Part shown: positions 24,875-36,434 of the stretch, piece after piece
Layout: every line of letters begins with the position of its first letter
Numbering within the stretch: position 1 is the first letter of the stretch
Made by a program: the position numbers and the translations under genes
Notes under the pieces: generated by a model
Told to the model about the DNA's origin: nothing
Seen by the model: only the letters and a program-made list of their open reading frames with translations
Database searches by the model: none
From: Egerieimonas sp900552095
GTDB lineage: Bacteria > Bacillota > Clostridia > Lachnospirales > Lachnospiraceae
Length of the DNA: 51,691 nucleotides
NCBI GenBank assembly: GCA_902469965.1
Contig: CABREP010000009.1
Coordinates: 1 to 51,691 of the forward strand
Direction of reading: 5' to 3'

Positions 24875-26160
24875 ATCTTCTCCTCCCTGAGGGACGCTTT
24901 GATCTCTCCGATCAGATACAGAGATCCCACACAGAAAACCATTCCGTCCTCTTTCAGTTCCAGCGCTTCCTGCAGAGCCTGCCCCGGAACGGGATTGGCT
25001 CTGACGCAGGGCACACCCTGACATAAGAAACGTTCTGCCAGTTTCTCTGCCGGAATCTCCCTTGTTCCTCCGATTTGCGTCGTCACCACCGCCTGAGGCC
25101 TGATCTTTTCACAGACCAGGCGGATCATCTCCTCATACTGTTTATCCGCCACCGCGGAAAATAAAAGCACGATCCGGTTTTCCTTCCGAAAATCTTCCAC
25201 CGTCTCAACAAAACGGGCGACTCCGTCCGCATTGTGAGCGCCGTCCACGATCACGCCCGGAAGGATCATCTCCATCCGCCCCGGCCATTTCACCTTCCGA
25301 ATCCCCTCCTGCAGTTTCTCATCATCGATCCCGTGCACCGGGCGAAGAATCTGCATGGTATAAAAAGCAAGGGAGGCGTTCATCATCTGATAACGGGCTA
25401 TATAAGGGATCTCCAGCGGGATTCCCTGAAAAGTAAAGGAAATCCCGTCCCGCCCCTGCCGGATCAGCCGATACTGTTCTGCCGTAAGCGCATAGAAAGG
25501 ACTTTCTTCCTCCCTGGCTTTTCTTTTGATCACTTCCGTCGTCTTCCGCACATGCCCGTCACAGATAACCGGGACACCGGGCTTTATGATGCCTGCCTTT
25601 TCCGCTGCAATCTCTTCCAGGGTATTTCCCAGATACTCCATATGATCCATGCTAATGGACGTCAGAATGCAGGCCAACGGCCGCTTCACCGCATTGGTAG
25701 CGTCAAGTCTTCCGCCCAGTCCCGTCTCCATAACCAGGTACTCGATCCCTTCCCGGCGGAAGATTTCCATCCCCATAAGAAAAAGTGTCTCAAAATAACT
25801 GGGATGCTCCACCCCCTCTGCCCCGGCTTCCTCAATCACCTGTTTCACCCGCAGGAAAGCTTCCAGAAACGTCTCGTCCGATACCTCTTTCCCGTTTACC
25901 TGAAACCTCTCATTGATCCTGACCAGATGCGGAGAAGTAAAAAGGCCGACCCGGTATCCGCCCTGCCGCAGCATGGAATCCAGGTAGGCACAGACGCTTC
26001 CCTTGCCATTCGTCCCCGCCACATGGATCACCTGGAAGGATTCCTGGGGATCTCCCAGACGCGCCAGCAGTTCTTTCGTATGTTCCAGCGGATGCTTTCT
26101 TGTAAATCCCGGAATTGTCTCTATGTAATCCACTGCCTGTGTGTAATTCAAACTAATCAC
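24868..26160 (-). CDS. folC: Folylpolyglutamate synthase / dihydrofolate synthase
   Basis: Adds glutamate to folates (and to dihydropteroate if bifunctional) using ATP, in the cytosol. The 430-aa Mur-ligase-like protein shows the P-loop HVAGTNGKGS (46-55), the omega-loop region FTSPHLVRINERF, ETGLGGRLDATN and the C-terminal VDGAHN. The start is a GTG at 26160 with a poor SD. A TTG three codons later is possible. A promoter lies 48 bp upstream. It is followed by the overlapping 55-aa and TPR genes. Confidence 0.95.
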   Translation of the reverse strand: MISLNYTQAVDYIETIPGFTRKHPLEHTKELLARLGDPQESFQVIHVAGTNGKGSVCAYLDSMLRQGGYRVGLFTSPHLVRINERFQVNGKEVSDETFLEAFLRVKQVIEEAGAEGVEHPSYFETLFLMGMEIFRREGIEYLVMETGLGGRLDATNAVKRPLACILTSISMDHMEYLGNTLEEIAAEKAGIIKPGVPVICDGHVRKTTEVIKRKAREEESPFYALTAEQYRLIRQGRDGISFTFQGIPLEIPYIARYQMMNASLAFYTMQILRPVHGIDDEKLQEGIRKVKWPGRMEMILPGVIVDGAHNADGVARFVETVEDFRKENRIVLLFSAVADKQYEEMIRLVCEKIRPQAVVTTQIGGTREIPAEKLAERFLCQGVPCVRANPVPGQALQEALELKEDGMVFCVGSLYLIGEIKASLREEKIC

Positions 26161-26207
26161 CGCTTTATCTTTTTTCTTGCACCGCCGCAGATTGCGGCTT
26201 CTCTTAC

Positions 26208-26235
26208 ATTATAATATAGTAACACCACTTGTCCA
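26208..26235 (-). promoter_or_regulatory. Promoter of the folC operon
   Basis: TGGACA at 26235-26230, a 16-bp spacer and TATAAT at 26213-26208. A short GCCGCA/TGCGGC hairpin (26183-26197) lies in the leader. The rest of the gap to the ltaS stop holds the ltaS terminator and no gene. Confidence 0.68.
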
Positions 26236-26345
26236 GACCCAAACGTACATTTTTATCTTACTTTTTCTGTAACTCCCGGCAAAAATCCGGCAAAACCAAA
26301 CGGCATTCCCAATTTTTCTATCTTCCCGGACAGATCATCCGCCTC

Positions 26346-26405
26346 AAAAAGACAATCGCACAATGCGTCCCTTTCGTTCTGCACTGCGCGATCTCTCTGT
26401 CTTTT
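26346..26405 (-). terminator. Terminator of the valS-ltaS operon
   Basis: Outer arms AAAAGACA/TGTCTTTT and inner 12-bp arms ATCGCGCAGTGC/GCATTGTGCGAT (wobble pairs), ending in T on the minus strand directly after the ltaS stop. Confidence 0.7.
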
Positions 26406-28524
26406 ACTGAATATTCGTTCCCTCTGTTTCAGCCGGCAGGGAAGGATCTGCTCCCTCTGTTTCGTCCGGCAGGGAAGGATCCGCTCCCTCCGGAACAACG
26501 GCCGGCGCATGATACACCTGAGTCAGCGTCCTGCTCAAAACCCGGTGCGTGGAACTGTTGCTCTGCTGAGCCACACAGATCTCATCCCCTTCTTCCAGCG
26601 TAAGATTATTGACCAGAAGCGTAGTGGGACTAATCAGTGTGGTATCCGCCAGTTCCCCGTTTACCTCAAGATAACTGGAAGCGGTAAAGTTTTCTCCCGT
26701 CACATACCAGGTTCCGGGCTGCACCTCCTGCAGGCCGTCGAAGAACACCGGCACTGTTCCCAGCTGCATGTCGGTTGCTATGTAGGGATTATCCCCCCCG
26801 AAGACGTAACGCTCTCCGTAGAGCATGTCATACTGCAGGGCTTCCAGATCCACCTGATAATTTCTCGTCTTCCGGCGGGTCTGATGATAATTAAAAATCT
26901 GTCCCTCGTGAATATCAAGCCGGTTCATCACCTCAGCTGCCATCTGATAAGCGGAGAGATTCTCCACTCTGCGCTCCAGGCCGATGTTATCCCAGATCAC
27001 ATACTGAGTCTGGAAGAGATAACGGTTCTCCACATCCTTTACTTCCAACCCCATGGTAGGCAGATGATCGCCGTACATTACCAGCACCGTCGGTTCATCA
27101 TATTCAGCCAGCGTATCCACCAGTTCCTGTACAAACTGATCCATCTCATAGATCTGATTTACATAATACTCCCAGGAATAATTATTTTTCTCCCTGTTTT
27201 CCGCCCCCGTCACCGTGATCTTGGGATCTGTCAGCAGCGGTTCCGTAGAATAGTCGCCGTGTCCCTGGACAGAAATCGTATAGACGTAATCCGGTCCCTC
27301 TGTAGTCTCAAGACATTTCATGATCTCGTCCGTCAAAATATGATCCTTCACCCAGCCCTGAGCTGTCGTGTCACTGATATCCGGCATATACTCTTCCGAG
27401 GTGAAGGTGTCAAATCCCAGTTTGGAGAAAACTGTCTTTCTGGAATAGAAATTCGCCTCATTATTATGAATCGCATGGGAGGAATATCCCAGCTTCTTCA
27501 GTACATAGGGAACGCTTTCACAAGTCTCCTCCTGCAGAATCGACTTGTAAGGATATTCCCCGGGACCAAAATAGTGCATGCTCATGCCTGTGATGCTCTC
27601 GAATTCCGTGTTGGCCGTACCGGCGCCCACAGAGGGAACCCGGTAATATCCGGAAGAATACTCTTCCATCAGCCTTCTGAAATTAGGCATGGGATCCTCA
27701 GACAGCTCCAGGAAGTTCACCAGCGTAGGGTCAAAGAAGGATTCCAGCTGCAGGAAAATGATGTTTGTTTTCTGCTCTGTATCCGTCTCCTCAATCTCTC
27801 CCTCGCTCCTGATGATCTCATCCATCAGCTCTTCTGAATACCCGTTTGGCTGCCCGATCCCGGTATTGAAAAAGGTGGTGGCCAGGCAGTAGGGATAGCC
27901 GTAATCCTCATAGGCAAAAGCGATATTTCCAAAATAACTGGAGAGCACTCTCTTTTGAAGTGCCAGGTTGGTTGTCCCCCAGAAAGCCAGCCCGATCACC
28001 GCAACCAGGGCAATATTGAGCGGATAGCAAAGCCTTCCCTTATACCGGGGCGATTTGAAAAACATCCACACCAGAACGGCCGCCGCGATGAGAAAGAGTA
28101 TAATAACAACGACAACCATCACCGGCGACAGATACTTATTCAGGATCCGTAAGGCATCACTGATCAGCTTCAGATCCGGCCCTGTAAAGGGCGTCACCCG
28201 GCTGGCCAGCAGAACGCCGTTGACACAGCCCAGGGTAAACCATACCAGGGTGAACAGGGTACGCAGAAAAATCCTCCTGCGCACCAGATACGCCAGCGTA
28301 AAGGGCAGAAAAACAAGAAAGGTGTTGTAAAGAAATACCCATGGCCGACTGGTCATGTAGTCCCACGCCTCAAAAAGAGAGTGGCGTGAGATTGCCTCCA
28401 TCACAAGATACAAAACTGCGCACCCCAGAAACTGCAGGGGTATGGATAAACGGTTGCAAATAAGAACTACTTTCTCCCGGTTGATATTCTTCCAGTCAAT
28501 TCCCTTCCATTGTATTTTTTTCAT
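26404..28524 (-). CDS. LTA synthase family sulfatase with C-terminal TIG-like domain
   Basis: A 706-aa polyglycerolphosphate lipoteichoic acid synthase-like enzyme. Five hydrophobic helices in about residues 25-185 are followed by an outer sulfatase-fold domain. Metal and catalytic residues seen are E261 (LQLESF), the threonine nucleophile in SVGAGTANTEFE (T303), and histidines in HGDYST and MYGDHLP. Unusually, an IPT/TIG-like beta domain follows at about 599-672 (GTWYVTGENFTASSYLEVNG), then an acidic tail with two copies of EGADPSLPxET. The ATG directly follows the valS stop. It probably polymerises or modifies a glycerolphosphate polymer at the outer membrane face. Confidence 0.88.
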   Translation of the reverse strand: MKKIQWKGIDWKNINREKVVLICNRLSIPLQFLGCAVLYLVMEAISRHSLFEAWDYMTSRPWVFLYNTFLVFLPFTLAYLVRRRIFLRTLFTLVWFTLGCVNGVLLASRVTPFTGPDLKLISDALRILNKYLSPVMVVVVIILFLIAAAVLVWMFFKSPRYKGRLCYPLNIALVAVIGLAFWGTTNLALQKRVLSSYFGNIAFAYEDYGYPYCLATTFFNTGIGQPNGYSEELMDEIIRSEGEIEETDTEQKTNIIFLQLESFFDPTLVNFLELSEDPMPNFRRLMEEYSSGYYRVPSVGAGTANTEFESITGMSMHYFGPGEYPYKSILQEETCESVPYVLKKLGYSSHAIHNNEANFYSRKTVFSKLGFDTFTSEEYMPDISDTTAQGWVKDHILTDEIMKCLETTEGPDYVYTISVQGHGDYSTEPLLTDPKITVTGAENREKNNYSWEYYVNQIYEMDQFVQELVDTLAEYDEPTVLVMYGDHLPTMGLEVKDVENRYLFQTQYVIWDNIGLERRVENLSAYQMAAEVMNRLDIHEGQIFNYHQTRRKTRNYQVDLEALQYDMLYGERYVFGGDNPYIATDMQLGTVPVFFDGLQEVQPGTWYVTGENFTASSYLEVNGELADTTLISPTTLLVNNLTLEEGDEICVAQQSNSSTHRVLSRTLTQVYHAPAVVPEGADPSLPDETEGADPSLPAETEGTNIQ
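26420..26485. repeat. Two 33-bp tandem repeats in the end of the LTA synthase gene
   Basis: Copies at 26420-26452 and 26453-26485 differ at about four bases and encode EGADPSLPDET and EGADPSLPAET. Copy number could change by slippage and alter the tail length. Confidence 0.85.
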
Positions 28525-31173
<2,649 letters not shown>

Positions 31174-31230
31174 GATTTCTCTCCTCACTAATCTGGTATG
31201 TTTTTATTTCCCAGGGCACTCTTTCCCATC

Positions 31231-31514
31231 AAAATAAAAAATCCGCCCTCTGCACTCACAAAGGACGGATATTCCGCGGTACCACCTTACTTCCGCAGCG
31301 TCTCCCGCCGCGGCTCTTCTATCCTGTAACGGGGATCAGCCGTGGGAACCTACGCAGACCTTCCTTGTGTTTCCACTCACAGTTCGATCTTTCAGCCCCC
31401 CGGTTCAAAAGCTACCTTCCGCAGCAGCTCTCCCGAAAAGTCTTTCAGCCCTGGGACTTTTCTCTCTGACGGCGCTGTTTCTGCGTACTCCTCTTTCTCA
31501 AAACCTTTTCATTA
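31231..31514 (-). promoter_or_regulatory. T-box riboswitch of valS (specifier GUA)
   Basis: The conserved T-box AAGGTGGTACCGCGG is at 31288-31274. The terminator pairs TCCGTCCT (31269-31262) with AGGGCGGA (31249-31242) before a T-run. In stem I the loop-E strands AGTA and GAA flank helix CGCAG/CTGCG, placing the specifier at 31415-31413 as GTA, a valine codon. This agrees with the downstream gene. Uncharged tRNA-Val should stabilise the antiterminator and allow valS-ltaS transcription. Confidence 0.93.
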
Positions 31515-31520
31515 CGGTTT

Positions 31521-31549
31521 ATAATAACGGCCAGCCGCCGGTTTGTCAA
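31521..31549 (-). promoter_or_regulatory. Promoter of the valS T-box leader
   Basis: TTGACA at 31549-31544, a 17-bp spacer and TATTAT at 31526-31521. The TGA inside TTGACA is the stop codon of the upstream tetR gene. Confidence 0.88.
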
Positions 31550-32169
31550 GTACGCAGGCTCTGAAAAAAGCTTCCGCAGACAAAATTTTTCATCTCTTCA
31601 CAGCTTAAATTCCCCTGCAGCATCTCCTGGCCCATATACATGGAAAACATGCCCAGGTGTCCGATCAGAGCCACAGCCAGCCATTCTTCCGGCTGCTCCT
31701 GTTCAAAAATGCCTTCTTCTTTTCCCTCCCGGATAAAATTCCGTATCTGCTCGTAAAACACCTCCGGCCCCGGCATATAACGGCTCATCTCCTCCTTCAC
31801 CGCCGGAGGAATCCGATCCGTCCCCTGGGTCGCCTGCATCAGACGCGTAAATGACTTCTCCTCCCTGCAGTGTTCTTCGATAAAATCCAGGATCGTGCGG
31901 AACTTCTCCCGAAATCCCTTCTTTTTCCTCATTGCGCTCTCCAGTCTGTGAAAACTGAGAGCCATATCGTAAAGAATTGCTTTGGCCAGGATCTCTTCCT
32001 TGCTCTTAAAATACTCGTATGTGGTTCCTTTTCCGATTCCGGCCTCCCCGGCGATCTCAGACACCGTCAGCTGACTCAGCTCTTTTCCCCCGTCGATCAG
32101 CCGGATCACAGCCTGAAAGATCTGCTCCTCCTTCTGTGAAATCGAAACGCCGCACTTATTCCTCTCCAT
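31546..32169 (-). CDS. TetR/AcrR family transcriptional regulator
   Basis: A 207-aa TetR-type repressor. The N-terminal helix-turn-helix is at about residues 15-58 (LTVSEIAGEAGIGKGTTYEYFKSKEEIL) and the rest is the all-helical ligand domain. The ATG at 32169 has GAAGGAG upstream and overlaps the end of the RND gene by 14 bp. Co-transcription with the pump and a palindrome at the pump promoter suggest autoregulation: pump substrate releases the repressor and induces both genes. Confidence 0.9.
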   Translation of the reverse strand: MERNKCGVSISQKEEQIFQAVIRLIDGGKELSQLTVSEIAGEAGIGKGTTYEYFKSKEEILAKAILYDMALSFHRLESAMRKKKGFREKFRTILDFIEEHCREEKSFTRLMQATQGTDRIPPAVKEEMSRYMPGPEVFYEQIRNFIREGKEEGIFEQEQPEEWLAVALIGHLGMFSMYMGQEMLQGNLSCEEMKNFVCGSFFQSLRT

Positions 32170-35100
32170 CTTCTTCTCCTTCCAGAAACTTCTTATAATT
32201 CTTCCTGTTAAGCAGATCATAGACGCAGGGAATCACGAACAGAGTCAGGAAGGTTCCGTACAGCAGTCCTCCAATGGTAACCACCGCCATCGGCTGTACC
32301 ATCTCAGAGCCCATTCCCACACCTGCGCTCATAGTAGAAAGTCCCAGGATCGTTGTCAGCGCAGTCATTAAAATGGGACGCATACGGGTTTTCCCCGCCT
32401 CAATGATGGCCGCCCGCTTCTCCATGCCTTCTTCCCGCAGCTGATTTATGTAATCCACCAGTACAATTCCATTATTTACAATAATACCGGAAAGCATCAC
32501 GAAGCCCACCATAGCGATGATGCTCACTTCCTGACCGGCAATGATAAGTCCCAGAAATCCTCCTGTAAAAGCCAGCGGCAGAGTAAACATGACAATGAAG
32601 GGAGACAAAAGGGACTGGAACTGGGCAACCATGATCAGGTAAATGAACACAACGGCAAGCCCCAGCATTTTCATCAGTTCTGTCATCGCCTCGCTGATCG
32701 TGGCATCCTCGCCTGCCATTTCGATCGAATACCCCTCCGGAAGTTCGTACCCTTCCAGAGCCTTTTCTACCTTCTCTCCCACCAGGCCCACATTGTAACC
32801 GTCCTGGATCGCAGCTGTAACATTGATATAACGGCTCTGCCCTTTTCTCTGAATGGAGCTTAAGCCTTCCGCGTCTTCAAAGTTTACCAGTTCCTCCACC
32901 GGTATTTCCTCTTTCTCCCCCGCCGCATTCGTGGCGGTGATGGTAAGTCCGCGGATATCTTCCCGGGTATAGTCTTCCTGTTCCTCATCTATGATCACCA
33001 CCGGATAGTCCCTGCTCTCTGTAGAAAGGGTGGTCGCCGTTTTGCCCGACGCCATTGCCGCTGCAATCTGCTGATAAACCTGAGCCACCGTCAGATTGTG
33101 TTCCGAGGCCTTTGCCTTATCCACCACCAGGCGGAGTTCTCCGGTCGTCTTCTGCATTCCGTCAGACACCTCTTTTGTTCCTTCCACCTGCTCCACCAGA
33201 TCTGCCACTTCCCCGGCGATCTTCTGAAGCGTATCCATTTCCTTTCCTTTAATCTGAATGGAAAGGCCGCTGCCGCCCAGGGCTGACATATCCATACTGG
33301 AATTTGCTACCTGAATTTCACAGTCCAGACCTTCCGCCCCGGCCAGAATCTCCTGCGTCAGCTCTTCGTTGGTCAGTTCCCGCTTCTTCTCCAGAAGCAC
33401 ATACATGGAAACGGACTCTCCATTTCCTCCTGCTCCCGTCAGGCTGCTGCTTCCCGTCATGGCACCCACATCTGTCACATCGGGAATCTCACGGATCCGG
33501 CTCATAAGAAGATCTGCCGTCTCACCTGCCTCCTTCACAGAAGTTCCCTCCGGCATCTGCAGCGTCACGCTGGTCTGGGTACTCTCCATCTCCGGCATGA
33601 AGGCCATTCCTTTGGAAAGTGCCGCCGCCACAGAAAATACCAAAAGCAGCACCGCTCCGATCAGCACCACCGGTTTCATCCGAAGCACCCGCTCCATCAC
33701 CTTTCCATAAAACGCCGTAACCCGATCCAGGAAGACATGCTTCTTCTGCATCGGTTTTCTCATCAGACCAGAAGAAAGCATAGGCACTACCGTCAGAGCC
33801 ACCGCCAGAGAGGCCAGAAGCGAGTAGGCAATCGTCAGCCCCATGTCCACAAAGAGCTGACGGGTAATTCCTTTCGTAAATACAATAGGAAGAAATACAC
33901 ACACCGTAGTCAGCGTAGAAGAGGTAATTGCCCCCGCCATCTGCCGTGCCCCATCAATGCAGGCCTTCTTCACCGGAACCTTCAGCCCCCGGAGACGATA
34001 GATATTTTCGATTACTACAATAGAGTTATCCACCAGCATTCCCACGCCCAGCGCCAGTCCGGACAGGGAAATGATATTCAGGGTAACCCCCGAAAAATAC
34101 ATCAGTACAATGGCCGCCACCACGCTGATCGGAATAGAACAGGCCACGATAAAGGTGGGGCGCAGATCCTTGAGAAACAGGATCAGGATCAAAATCGCAA
34201 GCACCGCCCCGTAAACCAGATTCTCCAGAACCGAATCTACCACCAGGTCTATGTAAATCCCCTGATCCATCAGCATGGTCACATGCAGATCGGGATCTTT
34301 CTCTGAAACTTCTGAAAAATATTCTTTCAGACGGTCCGATACTTCACCAGTGGCATAACCGGTCTGCTTCTGAATGGTGAGCAGCACACCGGGATTGCCG
34401 TTGATCCGGGCATAAACCTCATCGGAATTATCCGTCACTGCCACATCTGCCACATCTGAGAGCCGGATGGGGTCAAGGCCCTCGATTCCCATATCAAAAA
34501 GCACCAGATCTTCCATCCCCCCTGTGCTGGTGAACTTGTCTCCCACCCGCACCAGATACTGGATTCCTTCTTCCGTCACATATCCCGCCGGCATAGAGAA
34601 ATTCTGCGCTGTCAGAATCTGGGTAATCATGGACGGGGTGATCTTATCTCCCAGATCTGCCCCCAAGAGCGCAGCTTCTTTCTGTTCATCCAGTGTTTTC
34701 TGTCCCTCTTCCAGCTGAGCAAGCCCACTCTCGATCCCCTGGCTTCCTGTCTCCAGCTTGATCTCTGCCGTGGCCATCTGGATGGACGCTGTAATCTCCT
34801 GAGAATTCAGCTGGCTTAAAGCCTGCTGCAGCGTGATCTTTCCCGCCTGAATCTGCTGCTTTGCCGCCGTGAGCTGTTCCTTCGCCCCCGTCAGCTGGGT
34901 TTTTCCAGCCTCCAGCTGTTCCCGCCCCGAAGCAATCTGTGCCAGACCGTCCGAAACTTCCTGCTGATATTTTGAAAAATGTTCCTCCAGATCCGAAATC
35001 CCTTCCAGGGCAGTTCGGGTAGCTGCCAGGGCCGCCTTATTTTCCGCCGTCTTGGCCGCAAGCGCCTTCTGGCTGATCTCCGTGATTCCCGCAGCCGCAA

Positions 35101-36331
35101 AGGATTCTTTCAGCCCCTCTACTGCCTGGCTCTGCTGATCCAGAGACGGCTGAAGCTGCGCTTTCTGCTCCCCTGCGCTCTGCAGCTTTTCCCTGATTTC
35201 TTCTCTCTGCTCTTCTGTCAGCCCGGGATCCTTCAGCTGCTCTTCCAGCATCCGGATTTCTTCTGTCAGCTGTTCCATCTGCCCGCTTAACTCTGCAAGC
35301 TTCTGCTCTGCCTCCGTGTAAACTGCCACCGCCCCGGTATCTGCAAGAGATTTCAGCCGTGCTTCCTGAGCCAGCTGCTCCTGTTCCTTTGCCTGCAGCT
35401 CCGCCTTTGTCTGCGGAAGTGTATCCAGGGCTTCCTGCAGCTTTTTCAGTTCGGCTTCCTTCTCATCCAACTCTTTTTCCGAATCCTGGAGCAGATCCAG
35501 TTTCTCCTCGATGAGTTCCAGATTCCTGTCAATGTCCGCCTCGCTCTGCAGCATCTCCATCTGCTTGTCCCCAAGCTGATCTTTCGCCTGGCTCAGCTGG
35601 CCATTCATCTGGGCTTTGCCGCTCTCCAGCTGAGCCTTTCCATTTTCCAGCTCAGACCTGGCCGCATCCAGTTCCTCTTTTCCCGCATCCAGTTCTTCCT
35701 GTGCCTCGTCAAATTTTCCATTTAACGCATCCTGAATTTTCTGATTCATCTGGTCGATCTTTTCCTGGCGCAGAATAACCTGAACCGACTGCTCTACTTC
35801 TCCGGAAGCGCTGGCGGAGGCAACGCCTTCCAGACTCTCCACCCCGGAGAGAATTTCTTTTTCTACCAGATCTGTGATCTGCACATCGGTAAGACCATCT
35901 TTCTCCACCGCCGCCACCATCACCGGCATCATATCCGGGTTAATCTTCATAATGACAGGGTTTGCCACCTCATCCGGCCATGTGCCCCCGATCTGATCCA
36001 GTTTCTCCCGCATTTCCAGCGTCACCGAATCCATGTTGGCGCTCTGCCCGAACTGGAGAACCACCATGGACATATTTTCACTGGAAACTGACTGAATTTC
36101 CTCAATGTTGCTTACTGTGGCCATGGCCTCTTCCACCGGCCTGCTGACCTGTTCCTCCACCTCAGAAGGACTTGCCCCCGCATAGGTGGTCATCACTACC
36201 GCATAGGGAAAGTTGATGTCCGGAAAGAGATCTGCGGTCATGTTTCCAAAAGAGACAAACCCCAGAATCAGTACCAGAACAACAGCCACCACCACAGTAT
36301 ACGGCTTTTTCACACTGAATTTTGATAACAT
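32156..36331 (-). CDS. RND family efflux transporter with long coiled-coil insertion
   Basis: A 1391-aa resistance-nodulation-division exporter. TM1 (about 11-30) is followed by a porter domain with FPDINFPYAVVMTTYAGASP. The transmembrane core holds GLALGVGMLVDNSIVVIENI with the proton-relay aspartate region, and the second half ends in GIVLVDYINQLREEGMEKR. A helical, Glu/Gln-rich insertion fills about residues 195-555. The likely role is export of lipophilic compounds or lipids. Unlike Gram-negative RND systems there is no adaptor gene beside it. The start has GGGAGGAAGAG. Confidence 0.92.
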   Translation of the reverse strand: MLSKFSVKKPYTVVVAVVLVLILGFVSFGNMTADLFPDINFPYAVVMTTYAGASPSEVEEQVSRPVEEAMATVSNIEEIQSVSSENMSMVVLQFGQSANMDSVTLEMREKLDQIGGTWPDEVANPVIMKINPDMMPVMVAAVEKDGLTDVQITDLVEKEILSGVESLEGVASASASGEVEQSVQVILRQEKIDQMNQKIQDALNGKFDEAQEELDAGKEELDAARSELENGKAQLESGKAQMNGQLSQAKDQLGDKQMEMLQSEADIDRNLELIEEKLDLLQDSEKELDEKEAELKKLQEALDTLPQTKAELQAKEQEQLAQEARLKSLADTGAVAVYTEAEQKLAELSGQMEQLTEEIRMLEEQLKDPGLTEEQREEIREKLQSAGEQKAQLQPSLDQQSQAVEGLKESFAAAGITEISQKALAAKTAENKAALAATRTALEGISDLEEHFSKYQQEVSDGLAQIASGREQLEAGKTQLTGAKEQLTAAKQQIQAGKITLQQALSQLNSQEITASIQMATAEIKLETGSQGIESGLAQLEEGQKTLDEQKEAALLGADLGDKITPSMITQILTAQNFSMPAGYVTEEGIQYLVRVGDKFTSTGGMEDLVLFDMGIEGLDPIRLSDVADVAVTDNSDEVYARINGNPGVLLTIQKQTGYATGEVSDRLKEYFSEVSEKDPDLHVTMLMDQGIYIDLVVDSVLENLVYGAVLAILILILFLKDLRPTFIVACSIPISVVAAIVLMYFSGVTLNIISLSGLALGVGMLVDNSIVVIENIYRLRGLKVPVKKACIDGARQMAGAITSSTLTTVCVFLPIVFTKGITRQLFVDMGLTIAYSLLASLAVALTVVPMLSSGLMRKPMQKKHVFLDRVTAFYGKVMERVLRMKPVVLIGAVLLLVFSVAAALSKGMAFMPEMESTQTSVTLQMPEGTSVKEAGETADLLMSRIREIPDVTDVGAMTGSSSLTGAGGNGESVSMYVLLEKKRELTNEELTQEILAGAEGLDCEIQVANSSMDMSALGGSGLSIQIKGKEMDTLQKIAGEVADLVEQVEGTKEVSDGMQKTTGELRLVVDKAKASEHNLTVAQVYQQIAAAMASGKTATTLSTESRDYPVVIIDEEQEDYTREDIRGLTITATNAAGEKEEIPVEELVNFEDAEGLSSIQRKGQSRYINVTAAIQDGYNVGLVGEKVEKALEGYELPEGYSIEMAGEDATISEAMTELMKMLGLAVVFIYLIMVAQFQSLLSPFIVMFTLPLAFTGGFLGLIIAGQEVSIIAMVGFVMLSGIIVNNGIVLVDYINQLREEGMEKRAAIIEAGKTRMRPILMTALTTILGLSTMSAGVGMGSEMVQPMAVVTIGGLLYGTFLTLFVIPCVYDLLNRKNYKKFLEGEEDGEE

Positions 36332-36349
36332 ACTCTTCCTCCCGTTCCG

Positions 36350-36363
36350 ACCGACCGGTCGGT
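36350..36363. promoter_or_regulatory. Probable TetR operator at the RND pump promoter
   Basis: ACCGACCGGTCGGT is a perfect 14-bp palindrome, about 10 bp downstream of the -10 box and 19 bp before the RND start codon. Its position at the start of the transcript suits repression by the co-encoded TetR protein. Confidence 0.75.
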
Positions 36364-36372
36364 TCTGGATTC

Positions 36373-36401
36373 AGTATACACGTCGAAAAAGCGCAAGTCA
36401 A
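36373..36401 (-). promoter_or_regulatory. Promoter of the RND-tetR operon
   Basis: TTGACT at 36401-36396, a 17-bp spacer and TATACT at 36378-36373. The -35 box abuts the T-tract of the terminator at 36402-36434. Confidence 0.88.
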
Positions 36402-36434
36402 TAAAAAAGAACAGCTGCATCGCTACAGCTGTTC
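36402..36434 (-). terminator. Terminator of the OPT-PqqD-EetA/B-like operon
   Basis: Arms GAACAGCTG and CAGCTGTTC, loop of eight bases, then TTTTTT on the minus strand. The stem includes the last codons and stop of the Gx transporter gene. Confidence 0.85.

Noticed and set aside
26509..27837. Long plus-strand reading frame (442 codons) opposite the LTA synthase gene
   Set aside because: It is antisense to a gene with clear catalytic motifs, has no SD, and its composition is that of a mirrored frame. The same applies to the plus-strand frames at 25234-26214 and 29989-30834.
31231..31514. Specifier read as GTC at GAAGGTCTGCG
   Set aside because: Only the GTA site at 31415-31413 is preceded by the helix and loop-E strands expected of stem I. 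Both would still mean valine.
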